A stretch of DNA of 27,680 nucleotides from the IMG/VR virus record IMGVR_UViG_3300030103_005392, positions 1 through 27,680 of that record; one strand, 5' to 3'. The stretch comes from a virus. The position numbers and the translations under genes were made by a program. Positions 21,104 through 27,680 of this stretch are shown in pieces. The notes below the pieces were generated by a model. That model was not told the origin of the DNA, made no database searches, and was given only the letters and a program-made list of their open reading frames with translations. The number at the start of each line of letters is the position of its first letter. Positions within the stretch are counted from its first letter, which is position 1.

Positions 21104-24100
21104 TGGCAAGTATCAAAGAATTACAGACAAGATTAGATAATAAAACATTTAATCCAGCAGAGCTAAATGCTGCACAAAGAGATGCAGTCGACATGGCTTT
21201 TCAACAAGGTGTTTTGAAAGGTTATTCAAGTGTAAGTGAAATAGAAAAGGAAAGAAGAATAGGTGAAAAGCTTATTGCAAAAGAAAAAACAGAAAAGGCT
21301 CAACCATTTACTACTGCAACTAAAGGAATGATCCCGTTCGCTAGTGAAGATAGAGGAATAAAAAGATCAGATTTAGAATTAATTGGAGACGTTGCAGGTG
21401 CAGGATATGTTTATATAAAAGACATGCCTAAAATTATTGAAGAGTTTAGAAGAGATCCTTTGCAAGGTTATGGTGCAAATAAATACATGGCGGCGGCAGA
21501 TAAATTTGATGGCTTCAAAGCTATTGCAAACAAATTACCTATCGTAAAAAATGTAAAAATATTAAATCGTGCTGCAAGAATAGCTGGTAATGTAGCTGAT
21601 GGATTTAGAAATTTAAGTAAGTTTCCCTCTCAATTATTAGCAACTGAAGTAAAATCACAATTAGTAAGTTCTGCGGGTGCTGGAGCTGGATCTGTTCTTT
21701 ATGATGCTGCAAACATGGCTACTGATTTTAATGGTGCAGTCCTACAAGATCTATCTGAGGTATCTAACAATGATATTAAAAAGTTACCTTACGCACAACA
21801 AGTATTTGTTCATGGAGCAGAAGCAATGCAGAATGCTTTGTTTTATAATTTAATTGGTTCATCAATTGCTCCTATATTAGGAACTGTAATGAGAGGAATG
21901 AAAGGGCCATTAGGATTAGGAAGTAAAGAGTCAAAAGAATTAGCTGAGTTTGCACAAAAGAAAAACATGGAAATGACTATACCAGCTTTAGCTAAGACAG
22001 GATCAATTGGGGGAAGAATAATAACTGCATACGAAAAAATATTTGGTGTTATTCCTATCGTAAACACCTTTGCAAAGAAACAAAGACAAAAATTTGAGAA
22101 ACAAGCTTTTGAAGCTTTTATAGAAGAGGTAACCCAAAAGGCACCAATTCAACATGTTGGTGTAATGAACTTGCAATTCTTACCAGTAATGAGAAATAAC
22201 TTTAATGAATTTTTTGAAAGTATAAGAGCTAATTACACAGTAGTTGATAAGCTTGCTGAAAAAATGGGTAATCCAAAAATTATTCCAACAGCTGATGTAA
22301 AAAAAGCAGCAACTGAAATTATGGAGGGGTTTGAAAGAGCTTCATTAGAACCATTTACAGGCAAAGTAGTTAAAGATGGAGCTAGAATACCTGAGTATGG
22401 TGCAGCCTTTAAAAAAGGCTCAGAGTTTGGAGATCCTTTTGTAGATACTATAAACAAACTTCGTGGTATAGATGATTATATTACACCTACTGAATATCAA
22501 GGTTTGATGAAAACAATAATGAGAGATTTTGCTAATAGTGGACTTGATGATCCTTTAAATATGTTTTGGTCTATGCAAACAAGTATGAAAAATGGTTTCA
22601 ACAAAGTAGGTAATCCAGCTGCGATTGATGGTTATTTAAAAAGTCCAGTGTTTAAAGAACAATATGATGAATTAATTGCATCGTCAGGTAAACAAACTGC
22701 AGATGAATTTTTGACTAAAACTGTAAATGATATGAAACAATTTGGTGATTCTTTATTTTACGCTAATAAATATTTCTCTACTACAGTAAGTGCTTTTAAT
22801 AGTCCTGTAGCAAAAAGATTAAAAAACTCTGAAGCAAATATTTTTGCAACAAAAGCAATGGCAGGTGTGCTTAACCCTGGAAGAACAGGTGAGAGTAGTA
22901 TGTGGGAAAATGCAATAAGAAATGTATTTACGCAAAATGATTCAATGGCTCCTATGGCAATGAATCAATTAAAATTTATTTTAGGTGTCAATCAAGGTAA
23001 CAAAGCAGGTCAAGAGTTATTTAACAGAGCACGAACAAATTATTTGTGGGAATCAATAATCAAATCTTTTGATGAACAACCACCTGGTGTTGCAAAAACT
23101 TTAGGAGAATACATAAATGATGCAAAGAAAACAGGTGTAGTTGATTTCAAAGGTATGAAAGATATATTCAAAGCTGCAGGTACGGAAAACTTAGAAGCTG
23201 TAAAAAGATTTGATCCCGAAAAAGCATTACGATATGGTCTTGGAGAAATAGATACACAAGCTCTTAAAGCGACTGCAAAAGATGCAGGTCAATTTAATAT
23301 AGTAAAATTTAGAAACAACATGGGTTACTTTGATAGTGCAAGTAAACAAGCGTCTATTGCCAAGTGGACTGAGATGTACGGAGGTGGCAGACAGGGAAAA
23401 GAGGCTGCACAAAACCTTGGTAAGTTAATTGATTTGATGGAAGCAGAGTATGGCAAAGTTATATCTGATTCAAACTCATATCTAATGAGAAGAATTATGC
23501 TTTCAGGACCTGGCCAATCGGTCATTGCGGGTGGATTATTTGCAGGCGCCGCAGCATCTGGTGGTATAATGGGTGCTATACCTTTAACATTTATTCTTGC
23601 AGCAGGTGGTTATTATTTAGCAAACCCTAAAAGTTTAAAATTTTTATTAGATGTTTACACAGATCTTGAAAGAATGGAAAAATTAGGAAGACGAGCTACA
23701 CCTCAAAATGTTCCTAAATCTATGTTCAAATTATTAAATTGGGCAGCTCAAGAAGATAAAGACTTTCCACAAGTTGACCCTAAGAAAATAGATTTTGAGG
23801 AAGTAACTGATTACCTATTAAATAAAGATATTTTAATACCTCAATATGGTTTTAGTGTGAATGCAATAAACTCAAAATTAAAAGATAGGTTTTACCCTGA
23901 ACTGAAAACTGTCAAAGAAGGTACAAACGAAGCAGCTATTGGTGGTGTAAATTATATTAAGGGATCTGATGAGGGTGTAAACGTTGCGAATCAAACTATT
24001 AATTTTGTGCCACCTGCACCAAATAATGTAAGTGTTCCAAACGTAGCTAATACAACAACACCTAATTTTGGTTCACCTGCATATACAAAAATGGCACCGC

Positions 24101-24198
24101 AAGTTTTTCAACCACAAGCTAATCGAAAACAACAATTTCAAAGTTTATTTCCAAACGATGCATTAAGTGCAGCAATAGCAGAAAGAGGACAACAATAA
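21103..24198 (+). CDS. Very large internal virion protein (gp16-like)
   Basis: A 1031-residue protein, the largest in the window. Most of it is charged and helical. Residues about 803-838 are hydrophobic (S-V-I-A-G-G-L-F-A-G-A-A-A-S-G-G, then I-P-L-T-F-I-L-A-A-G-G) and could cross a membrane. The last 90 residues are Pro/Asn/Gln-rich and probably unstructured (V-P-P-A-P-N-N-V-S-V-P). Order and size match T7 gp16 (1318 residues), the inner ejection protein, but I see no N-terminal transglycosylase motif. It overlaps the next small gene by one base. Confidence 0.65.
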   Translation: MASIKELQTRLDNKTFNPAELNAAQRDAVDMAFQQGVLKGYSSVSEIEKERRIGEKLIAKEKTEKAQPFTTATKGMIPFASEDRGIKRSDLELIGDVAGAGYVYIKDMPKIIEEFRRDPLQGYGANKYMAAADKFDGFKAIANKLPIVKNVKILNRAARIAGNVADGFRNLSKFPSQLLATEVKSQLVSSAGAGAGSVLYDAANMATDFNGAVLQDLSEVSNNDIKKLPYAQQVFVHGAEAMQNALFYNLIGSSIAPILGTVMRGMKGPLGLGSKESKELAEFAQKKNMEMTIPALAKTGSIGGRIITAYEKIFGVIPIVNTFAKKQRQKFEKQAFEAFIEEVTQKAPIQHVGVMNLQFLPVMRNNFNEFFESIRANYTVVDKLAEKMGNPKIIPTADVKKAATEIMEGFERASLEPFTGKVVKDGARIPEYGAAFKKGSEFGDPFVDTINKLRGIDDYITPTEYQGLMKTIMRDFANSGLDDPLNMFWSMQTSMKNGFNKVGNPAAIDGYLKSPVFKEQYDELIASSGKQTADEFLTKTVNDMKQFGDSLFYANKYFSTTVSAFNSPVAKRLKNSEANIFATKAMAGVLNPGRTGESSMWENAIRNVFTQNDSMAPMAMNQLKFILGVNQGNKAGQELFNRARTNYLWESIIKSFDEQPPGVAKTLGEYINDAKKTGVVDFKGMKDIFKAAGTENLEAVKRFDPEKALRYGLGEIDTQALKATAKDAGQFNIVKFRNNMGYFDSASKQASIAKWTEMYGGGRQGKEAAQNLGKLIDLMEAEYGKVISDSNSYLMRRIMLSGPGQSVIAGGLFAGAAASGGIMGAIPLTFILAAGGYYLANPKSLKFLLDVYTDLERMEKLGRRATPQNVPKSMFKLLNWAAQEDKDFPQVDPKKIDFEEVTDYLLNKDILIPQYGFSVNAINSKLKDRFYPELKTVKEGTNEAAIGGVNYIKGSDEGVNVANQTINFVPPAPNNVSVPNVANTTTPNFGSPAYTKMAPQVFQPQANRKQQFQSLFPNDALSAAIAERGQQ

Positions 24199-24374
24199 TG
24201 GCTAAAAAATCAGCATTACAAAAGATAGAACATCATGAAAAAATTTGCAGATACATGCAAAAACAAACATTCGATAGAATAGATAGAATGGAAGCACGAA
24301 TCGCTAGAATGGAAAAGTTTATTGTAGGCGGATTAGGTGCAATTCTTTTAGCTGTACTTTCAAATCATATGTAG
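24198..24374 (+). CDS. Small coiled-coil/membrane protein, possible holin
   Basis: A 58-residue protein: a charged helix (residues 1-40, with heptad-like R-I-D-R-M-E-A-R-I-A-R-M-E) followed by one hydrophobic segment (F-I-V-G-G-L-G-A-I-L-L-A-V-L, 41-54). This is the layout of XhlA-like haemolysin/holin-associated proteins, and I recall near-identical openings (M-A-K-K-S-A-L-Q-K-I-E) in marine phages. It starts in the TAATG of the previous gene. It may be a holin, a holin partner or a membrane anchor for ejection; no gene next to it is a lysin in this window. Confidence 0.65.
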   Translation: MAKKSALQKIEHHEKICRYMQKQTFDRIDRMEARIARMEKFIVGGLGAILLAVLSNHM

Positions 24375-24380
24375 TATAGA

Positions 24381-24403
24381 TCTCGGATGAAGATAATCCG
24401 AGA
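24381..24403 (+). repeat. 8-bp hairpin covering the exonuclease start codon
   Basis: TCTCGGAT (24381-24388) pairs perfectly with ATCCGAGA (24396-24403) around a 7-base loop. ATG 24387-24389 spans the end of the upstream arm and the loop. Half the stem pairs are G-C, making it the strongest perfect stem of this kind in the window. No T-run follows, so it is not an intrinsic terminator. A weak -10-like TATAGA at 24375-24380 would start RNA near 24387; I see no good -35. Confidence 0.6.
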
Positions 24404-25109
24404 AGAGAATAAGTTTACCATCACAGATTATAAGTGGGATAATAAATACTCTTATAGCAATTACTTTCGAGACGATGATAACGGACCACGAACCTACAAA
24501 GTAGGGGAGAAAAAGGTTCCCTCTGTAACAACCATACTTTCAGCTACACAAAGCCCAGAAAAGAAAGCAGGACTTGACGCTTGGAGAGAAAGAGTCGGTC
24601 ATCAAGAAGCTCAACGAATCATGAATCAGGCAGCCACTAGAGGCACAGAAATGCACTATGTACTAGAAAACTACATAAACGGCGTAGGATACTTCAATTT
24701 GTCCAAAGAGGGTGCTCAGGCCAGGTTAATGGCTCATCGTGTCATAGAGGACGGCTTAGGCCCTTTAAAGACCATATATGGGAGCGAGGTAAACCTAGCA
24801 TACGAGGATAAATGGGCAGGATCTACAGATTTAGTAGGTATCTTTGATGATAAACCTACAATAATTGACTTCAAACAATCAAATAAACCTAAGAGAGAAG
24901 AGTGGATAGAGGACTATTTCTATCAAATTGCAGCATATAGTTTAGCACATAAGAAGCAACATGGCGAGATCTTGCAAGGATTTATAGCTGTATGCACTAA
25001 GGATTTATTGTTTCAAGGTTTTAAAATGGATCAAGCAAAGTTATCTGAGTATGAAGATAAATGGTTTAAAAAGGTAGAACAATACTATTCTACTTTATCC
25101 ACTTCTTAA
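24387..25109 (+). CDS. PD-(D/E)XK exonuclease
   Basis: A 240-residue protein of the RecB/Cas4-like nuclease fold. V-P-S-V-T-T-I-L (44-51) and R-G-T-E-M-H-Y-V-L-E (85-94, helix with conserved His) precede the catalytic block W-A-G-S-T-D148-L-V-G and I-I-D161-F-K163; Q180 in Y-F-Y-Q-I-A-A-Y-S-L follows. These are the expected metal-binding and Lys residues plus the Q-x3-Y motif. In phages such enzymes degrade host DNA or act in recombination and replication. There is no ribosome site; the start codon lies in a hairpin. The 3' end overlaps the opposing helicase gene by 20 bases. Confidence 0.85.
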   Translation: MKIIREENKFTITDYKWDNKYSYSNYFRDDDNGPRTYKVGEKKVPSVTTILSATQSPEKKAGLDAWRERVGHQEAQRIMNQAATRGTEMHYVLENYINGVGYFNLSKEGAQARLMAHRVIEDGLGPLKTIYGSEVNLAYEDKWAGSTDLVGIFDDKPTIIDFKQSNKPKREEWIEDYFYQIAAYSLAHKKQHGEILQGFIAVCTKDLLFQGFKMDQAKLSEYEDKWFKKVEQYYSTLSTS

Positions 25110-26502
25110 CTTCTTCACCAAGAGTTTGAGCTGATAGTTTCATCTTCTTATCTAAAGCACCAACAATAAATTCATCGATAGTATTTTCAGCTATAAGATC
25201 TATATAAGTTACATTTTTGTCTTGTCCGATCCTATGAGCCCTATCCTCACTTTGTTCACGAACTTCCAAGTTATACGAATTGCTGAAATACACCACGTAA
25301 GAAGCAGATGTAAGGGTGAGACCATAACCACCAGTGGAAGGATTACCAACAAAAAAACGGCAGCTATCATCATCCTGAAAACGGGCGACAGCTTGTTGCC
25401 TATCTTTAGTTGAAACCTCTCCAAAAATCGAAACCACAGAGTCAGCACCGTACTTCTCCTTCAATTTGTTAATAATAGTTTTTATGTTTTGTACATAGTT
25501 GGCCCATATTATAAACTTACCTTCGGACTCATCCAATATGGTCATTAATTCTTTGATCTTAGGACAATCATCAAATACTTGCACAGAACCATCGTCAGCA
25601 TTAACAAAACCGTTTGCTACCTGGTGTAGTCTTAATATCTCTGTAAGTTTATTTTGAAAGCTCACTTCATCATCATTGATTACTGCATATGCAAATTTCT
25701 TAAGTCTGTTGTATACCTCTGCTTGTTTTAGCGTAAGCTGTATTCTTCTTATTGTGTAGAGTTTATCGGGAAGATCCAAGCAATCTTTTTTTTGCACTCT
25801 AAATGAAAAGTGTCTTAGTTTATCTGTTAGTTCCTCAAGATTAGTATAATACTTAGGAAAAAGCATTTGTTTACCACCCATTTCAATCTGCTGCATAACT
25901 GCATATCTAGCTCTAAAAGTAAAATATGAATCGAAACCTAAAAGCTGTGGACTTAAGAATTCACATTGTGTATATAGATCCAATGGAGATTTTGTTATTG
26001 GTGATCCTGTTAGGATTCTTCGGTAGTTTGCTAGTTTCCCTAGTTTACAAATGTTTCGTGTTCGTTTTGCTGATCTGTTTTTTATCGTGGTGGATTCGTC
26101 TAGAATCATCAGATGATTAACATTCTTTCTAGAAAGTATATCTTTTAGTTTTTCTACACCAGACTTATGGGATAGTGCTTCTACGTTTATTAAAAACCAT
26201 TTTAAATGTCTCTCAGGATGACGTTTATCACCATATACTTCTTTGTCTTTGTGTACGTGTATGACAGCTCCATGACTGTGTGTTTGAATTTCTTTTATCC
26301 AATTACGATATACTGAATTAGGTGCAATTACTATTGCCCAATCTATCCAAGAATTTCTAAAAAAATAATTTGCGTTATCAATTGCAACTTTTGTTTTACC
26401 TGTACCCATTTCCATAAAGTATGCATAATCACGATGTTTAGCTCCTGCTATCAATGCATCCCTTTGATGTTGGAAAGGTTGTGTTTTATATTGAAATTTC
26501 AT
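25090..26502 (-). CDS. SNF2-like SF2 helicase/ATPase
   Basis: A 470-residue protein and the only clear gene on the - strand. It has all main SF2 motifs: Q-like F-Q-H-Q-R-D, Walker A M-G-T-G-K-T (32-37), Ia I-V-I-A-P-N-S-V, Walker B I-L-D-E-S-T (D135-E136-S-T rather than DEAH), III L-T-G-S-P (164-168), V T-G-G-Y-G-L-T-L and VI Q-S-E-D-R-A-H-R-I-G-Q (417-427). The DES form and motif VI are typical of SNF2-type phage helicases. It would use ATP to move on or remodel DNA in replication or recombination. It converges on the exonuclease and diverges from the 26576 gene. Confidence 0.9.
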   Translation of the reverse strand: MKFQYKTQPFQHQRDALIAGAKHRDYAYFMEMGTGKTKVAIDNANYFFRNSWIDWAIVIAPNSVYRNWIKEIQTHSHGAVIHVHKDKEVYGDKRHPERHLKWFLINVEALSHKSGVEKLKDILSRKNVNHLMILDESTTIKNRSAKRTRNICKLGKLANYRRILTGSPITKSPLDLYTQCEFLSPQLLGFDSYFTFRARYAVMQQIEMGGKQMLFPKYYTNLEELTDKLRHFSFRVQKKDCLDLPDKLYTIRRIQLTLKQAEVYNRLKKFAYAVINDDEVSFQNKLTEILRLHQVANGFVNADDGSVQVFDDCPKIKELMTILDESEGKFIIWANYVQNIKTIINKLKEKYGADSVVSIFGEVSTKDRQQAVARFQDDDSCRFFVGNPSTGGYGLTLTSASYVVYFSNSYNLEVREQSEDRAHRIGQDKNVTYIDLIAENTIDEFIVGALDKKMKLSAQTLGEEVKKWIK

Positions 26503-26519
26503 TTAATCCCATCAATATA
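26487..26519 (-). repeat. 8-bp inverted repeat flanking helicase start codon
   Basis: On the - strand TATATTGA (26519-26512) pairs perfectly with TCAATATA (26494-26487) around a 17-base loop that holds the helicase ATG (26502-26500). The upstream arm contains the candidate -10 element, so RNA from that promoter would lack the arm. Confidence 0.5.
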
Positions 26520-26540
26520 TTTTTTTCTTGACTATGTCAA
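26514..26540 (-). promoter_or_regulatory. Candidate promoter for the - strand helicase
   Basis: On the - strand a perfect TTGACA (26540-26535) is followed after 15 bases by TATATT (26519-26514). The spacer is short; a 17-base spacer would use TATTGA instead. The predicted start is about 26507, giving a leader of about five bases before ATG 26502. Confidence 0.5.
26528..26540. promoter_or_regulatory. 13-bp palindrome in divergent intergenic region (possible operator)
   Basis: TTGAC-TAT-GTCAA is a perfect 5-bp dyad with a 3-base centre, between the divergent helicase and 26576 genes. It overlaps the -35 element of the helicase promoter on the - strand and presents TTGACT on the + strand, though no good -10 follows on the + side. 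Confidence 0.5.
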
Positions 26541-26563
26541 ATTATTCATTTACATGGCCTCGT

Positions 26564-26570
26564 AAGGAGG
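26564..26570 (+). promoter_or_regulatory. Strong ribosome binding site deciding start 26576
   Basis: AAGGAGG followed by five bases and ATG 26576. It argues against the longer in-frame TTG start at 26528, which would place this site inside the coding sequence and overlap the palindrome. Confidence 0.75.
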
Positions 26571-26575
26571 TCGTT

Positions 26576-27121
26576 ATGGACTTAGAAGCACTGTCGAAAA
26601 ATATAACAATCGACACAACAGCATCTCAAGAGATCGCTGAACTCTGCAATAAGTTATTGGACATCCAGAAGGAAGTAGCAGCGCTAGAAGACAAACTAAA
26701 AAAGAAAAAAGAAGAAGAGCTAAAACTTTCTGAACAGGATATACCAAACTTAATGCAAAAGACTGGTGTCAGTTTACTCAAACTTACTGATGGTTCATCT
26801 GTAGAGATAAAACCATACTATGGTGCGAGAATTCCTGCATCCAGAACTGAAGAAGCTTTTGGTTGGCTTCGTGAAAACAATTACGGAGATCTAATCAAAA
26901 ATAATGTCACCTTAACTTTCGGTAGGAATCAAGACAACGAAGCAAAATCGTTGGTTGACGATTTAAGAAATAAGGGGCATAATGTTAAGCAAGCCGAAAA
27001 GGTAGAACCGATGACTCTTAAAGCTTTCGTAAGAGAGCAAATAGAAAAAGGGAAAGACGTTCCTGCCGATTTATTCGGTGTTTATGTAGCAACACGAACG
27101 AAGATAACCACGAAGGAGTAA
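26576..27121 (+). CDS. Conserved phage replication-region protein
   Basis: A 181-residue protein from ATG 26576. The N-terminal part is a coiled-coil (residues about 20-55: I-A-E-L-C-N-K-L-L-D-I-Q-K-E-V and L-E-D-K-L-K-K-K-K-E-E-E). Then comes a conserved C-terminal region with D-I-P-N-L-M-Q-K-T-G-V, A-F-G-W-L-R-E-N-N-Y-G-D-L-I-K-N, M-T-L-K-A-F-V-R-E-Q-I-E-K-G-K and D-L-F-G-V-Y-V-A-T-R-T. I recognise this block as widely conserved in early/replication regions of podoviruses, without a firm function. It has the strongest ribosome site in the window and is followed one base later by the next gene. Confidence 0.75.
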   Translation: MDLEALSKNITIDTTASQEIAELCNKLLDIQKEVAALEDKLKKKKEEELKLSEQDIPNLMQKTGVSLLKLTDGSSVEIKPYYGARIPASRTEEAFGWLRENNYGDLIKNNVTLTFGRNQDNEAKSLVDDLRNKGHNVKQAEKVEPMTLKAFVREQIEKGKDVPADLFGVYVATRTKITTKE

Positions 27122-27122
27122 C

Positions 27123-27680
27123 ATGCAACAAGCAAAGAACGCAGCTAATGCAAAAGATGTAGCTGTTAAAAAAGATGCGGGTGTTCCAACGCAATTTAAT
27201 TTGGAAGAGTTAGCAGGACAAGGACAAGAGTTCGTAACTGCAAGGGATACTAAACTCCCTATCTTAAAAATCCTTTATAGCAATTCACCTGTACTTGACG
27301 AATCAGATGGCAAGTATATTGAAACTGCTAAACAAGGTGACATCTACAACGAAACATCTGGAAATCTTTTTAAAGGAAAAGAAGGATTAATCGTTGTGCC
27401 ATGTTTATATATAAACACTTTCAATGAGTGGAAAGACAGAGGCGATAGTCCTGGAAGACCAGTTGGTATCCATATGGATCCAGCAATCATGTCTACAACA
27501 AGTAGAGGTGATGATGGTAAAGACAGACTTGAGAATGGAAACTATGTAGAAGATACAGGTAACCATTTTGTTTATGTCTTGGATGCAGATTACAACCCTG
27601 TTGAAACTGCATTGATTTCAATGAAATCAACTCAGAAGAAAAAGAGTAAGACTTGGAATTCTATGATGCAGAGTCGTAGG
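27123..27680 (+). CDS. Conserved phage replication-region protein, 5' part
   Basis: The first 186 residues of a protein that continues past the window. After an Ala/Lys-rich start it has D-T-K-L-P-I-L-K-I-L-Y-S-N-S-P, D-G-K-Y-I-E-T-A-K-Q-G-D-I-Y-N and G-K-E-G-L-I-V-V-P-C-L-Y-I-N-T. This is a pattern I recognise from a conserved phage family encoded near single-strand binding, recombination and replication genes. A DNA-binding role is plausible but not shown by any motif here. AAGGAG precedes ATG 27123, and it follows the 26576 gene by one base. Confidence 0.7.
   Translation, partial: MQQAKNAANAKDVAVKKDAGVPTQFNLEELAGQGQEFVTARDTKLPILKILYSNSPVLDESDGKYIETAKQGDIYNETSGNLFKGKEGLIVVPCLYINTFNEWKDRGDSPGRPVGIHMDPAIMSTTSRGDDGKDRLENGNYVEDTGNHFVYVLDADYNPVETALISMKSTQKKKSKTWNSMMQSRR

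Noticed and set aside
25080-25140. Terminator between the converging exonuclease and helicase genes
   Set aside because: No inverted repeat with a T-run could be found on either strand.
25926-26120. 64-residue hydrophobic + strand frame inside the helicase gene, looking like a two-segment membrane protein
   Set aside because: It lies entirely antisense to conserved helicase sequence; hydrophobic shadows are common opposite charged coding regions, and no ribosome site supports it.
26528-26575. Longer N-terminus for the 26576 gene starting at TTG 26528
   Set aside because: The strong AAGGAGG five bases before ATG 26576 and the palindrome at 26528-26540 fit a non-coding leader better.
1-27680. 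tRNA genes, CRISPR arrays, insertion sequences and a repeated phage RNA-polymerase promoter
   Set aside because: No cloverleaf arms, spaced repeats, transposase motifs or recurring long promoter motif were seen by eye; a computed tRNA or repeat scan could still find a weak one.

Overview
The window is a stretch of an AT-rich dsDNA tailed-phage genome with both ends cut inside genes. Genes are packed tightly with short overlaps, and all but one lie on the + strand. The internal virion proteins are ordered like T7 genes 13-16 (GNAT-like protein, small Gln/Ala-rich protein, ~740 aa, ~1030 aa), and P22 gp4/gp10-like and SU10-adaptor-like proteins are present. This points to a short-tailed (podovirus-type) phage. 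Protein style (small Lys-rich CVPA-motif proteins, Trp-Gly modules, Gly-rich adhesin, marine-phage-type accessory enzymes) resembles uncultured marine phages such as those of SAR11 and other marine Alphaproteobacteria. That host guess is from memory of the families, not from any search. Terminase, portal, major capsid and DNA polymerase are not in the window.

Layout. (1) 1-1517: 3' end of an M15-type peptidase (probable endolysin), then five tiny, very basic proteins, one perhaps frameshifted. (2) 1525-7658: connector and tail genes: two adaptor-type proteins, a conserved virion protein, small beta-rich proteins, a Trp-Gly modular protein, a fibre-like protein and a Gly-rich adhesin. (3) 7700-12110: accessory cassette of six enzymes: five 2-oxoglutarate/Fe(II) oxygenases (two of them divergent) and a flavin-dependent tryptophan-type halogenase. 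(4) 12143-14924: tail hub/stabilisation protein and small conserved proteins. (5) 14924-16601: two glycosyltransferases, one GT-B and one GT-A. (6) 16657-24198: internal virion (ejection) proteins. (7) 24198-27680: a small coiled-coil/membrane protein (possible holin), PD-(D/E)XK exonuclease, a SNF2-like helicase on the - strand, and two + strand replication-region genes, the last one cut.

How the parts may work together. Modules 2, 4 and 6 build the tail and ejection machinery; module 7 starts DNA metabolism. The oxygenases, halogenase and glycosyltransferases sit inside the virion operon, next to a Gly/Pro-rich adhesin and to proteins carrying Trp-Gly modules. I therefore raise the testable idea that they modify virion proteins or the host surface rather than serve only host metabolism.

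The most notable non-coding pattern is at module heads. The starts at 7700, 12143, 16657, 24387 and the - strand helicase at 26502 have no clear Shine-Dalgarno site. Each has an 8-11 bp inverted repeat at or spanning the start codon, usually with a promoter-like element whose predicted transcript would lose all or part of the upstream arm. This is the logic known for T4 gene e, where read-through RNA is silenced by a hairpin and RNA from the internal promoter is translated. It is an inference from sequence alone. I saw no tRNA, rRNA, CRISPR array, insertion sequence or convincing intrinsic terminator. No gene-free stretch exceeds 300 bases.
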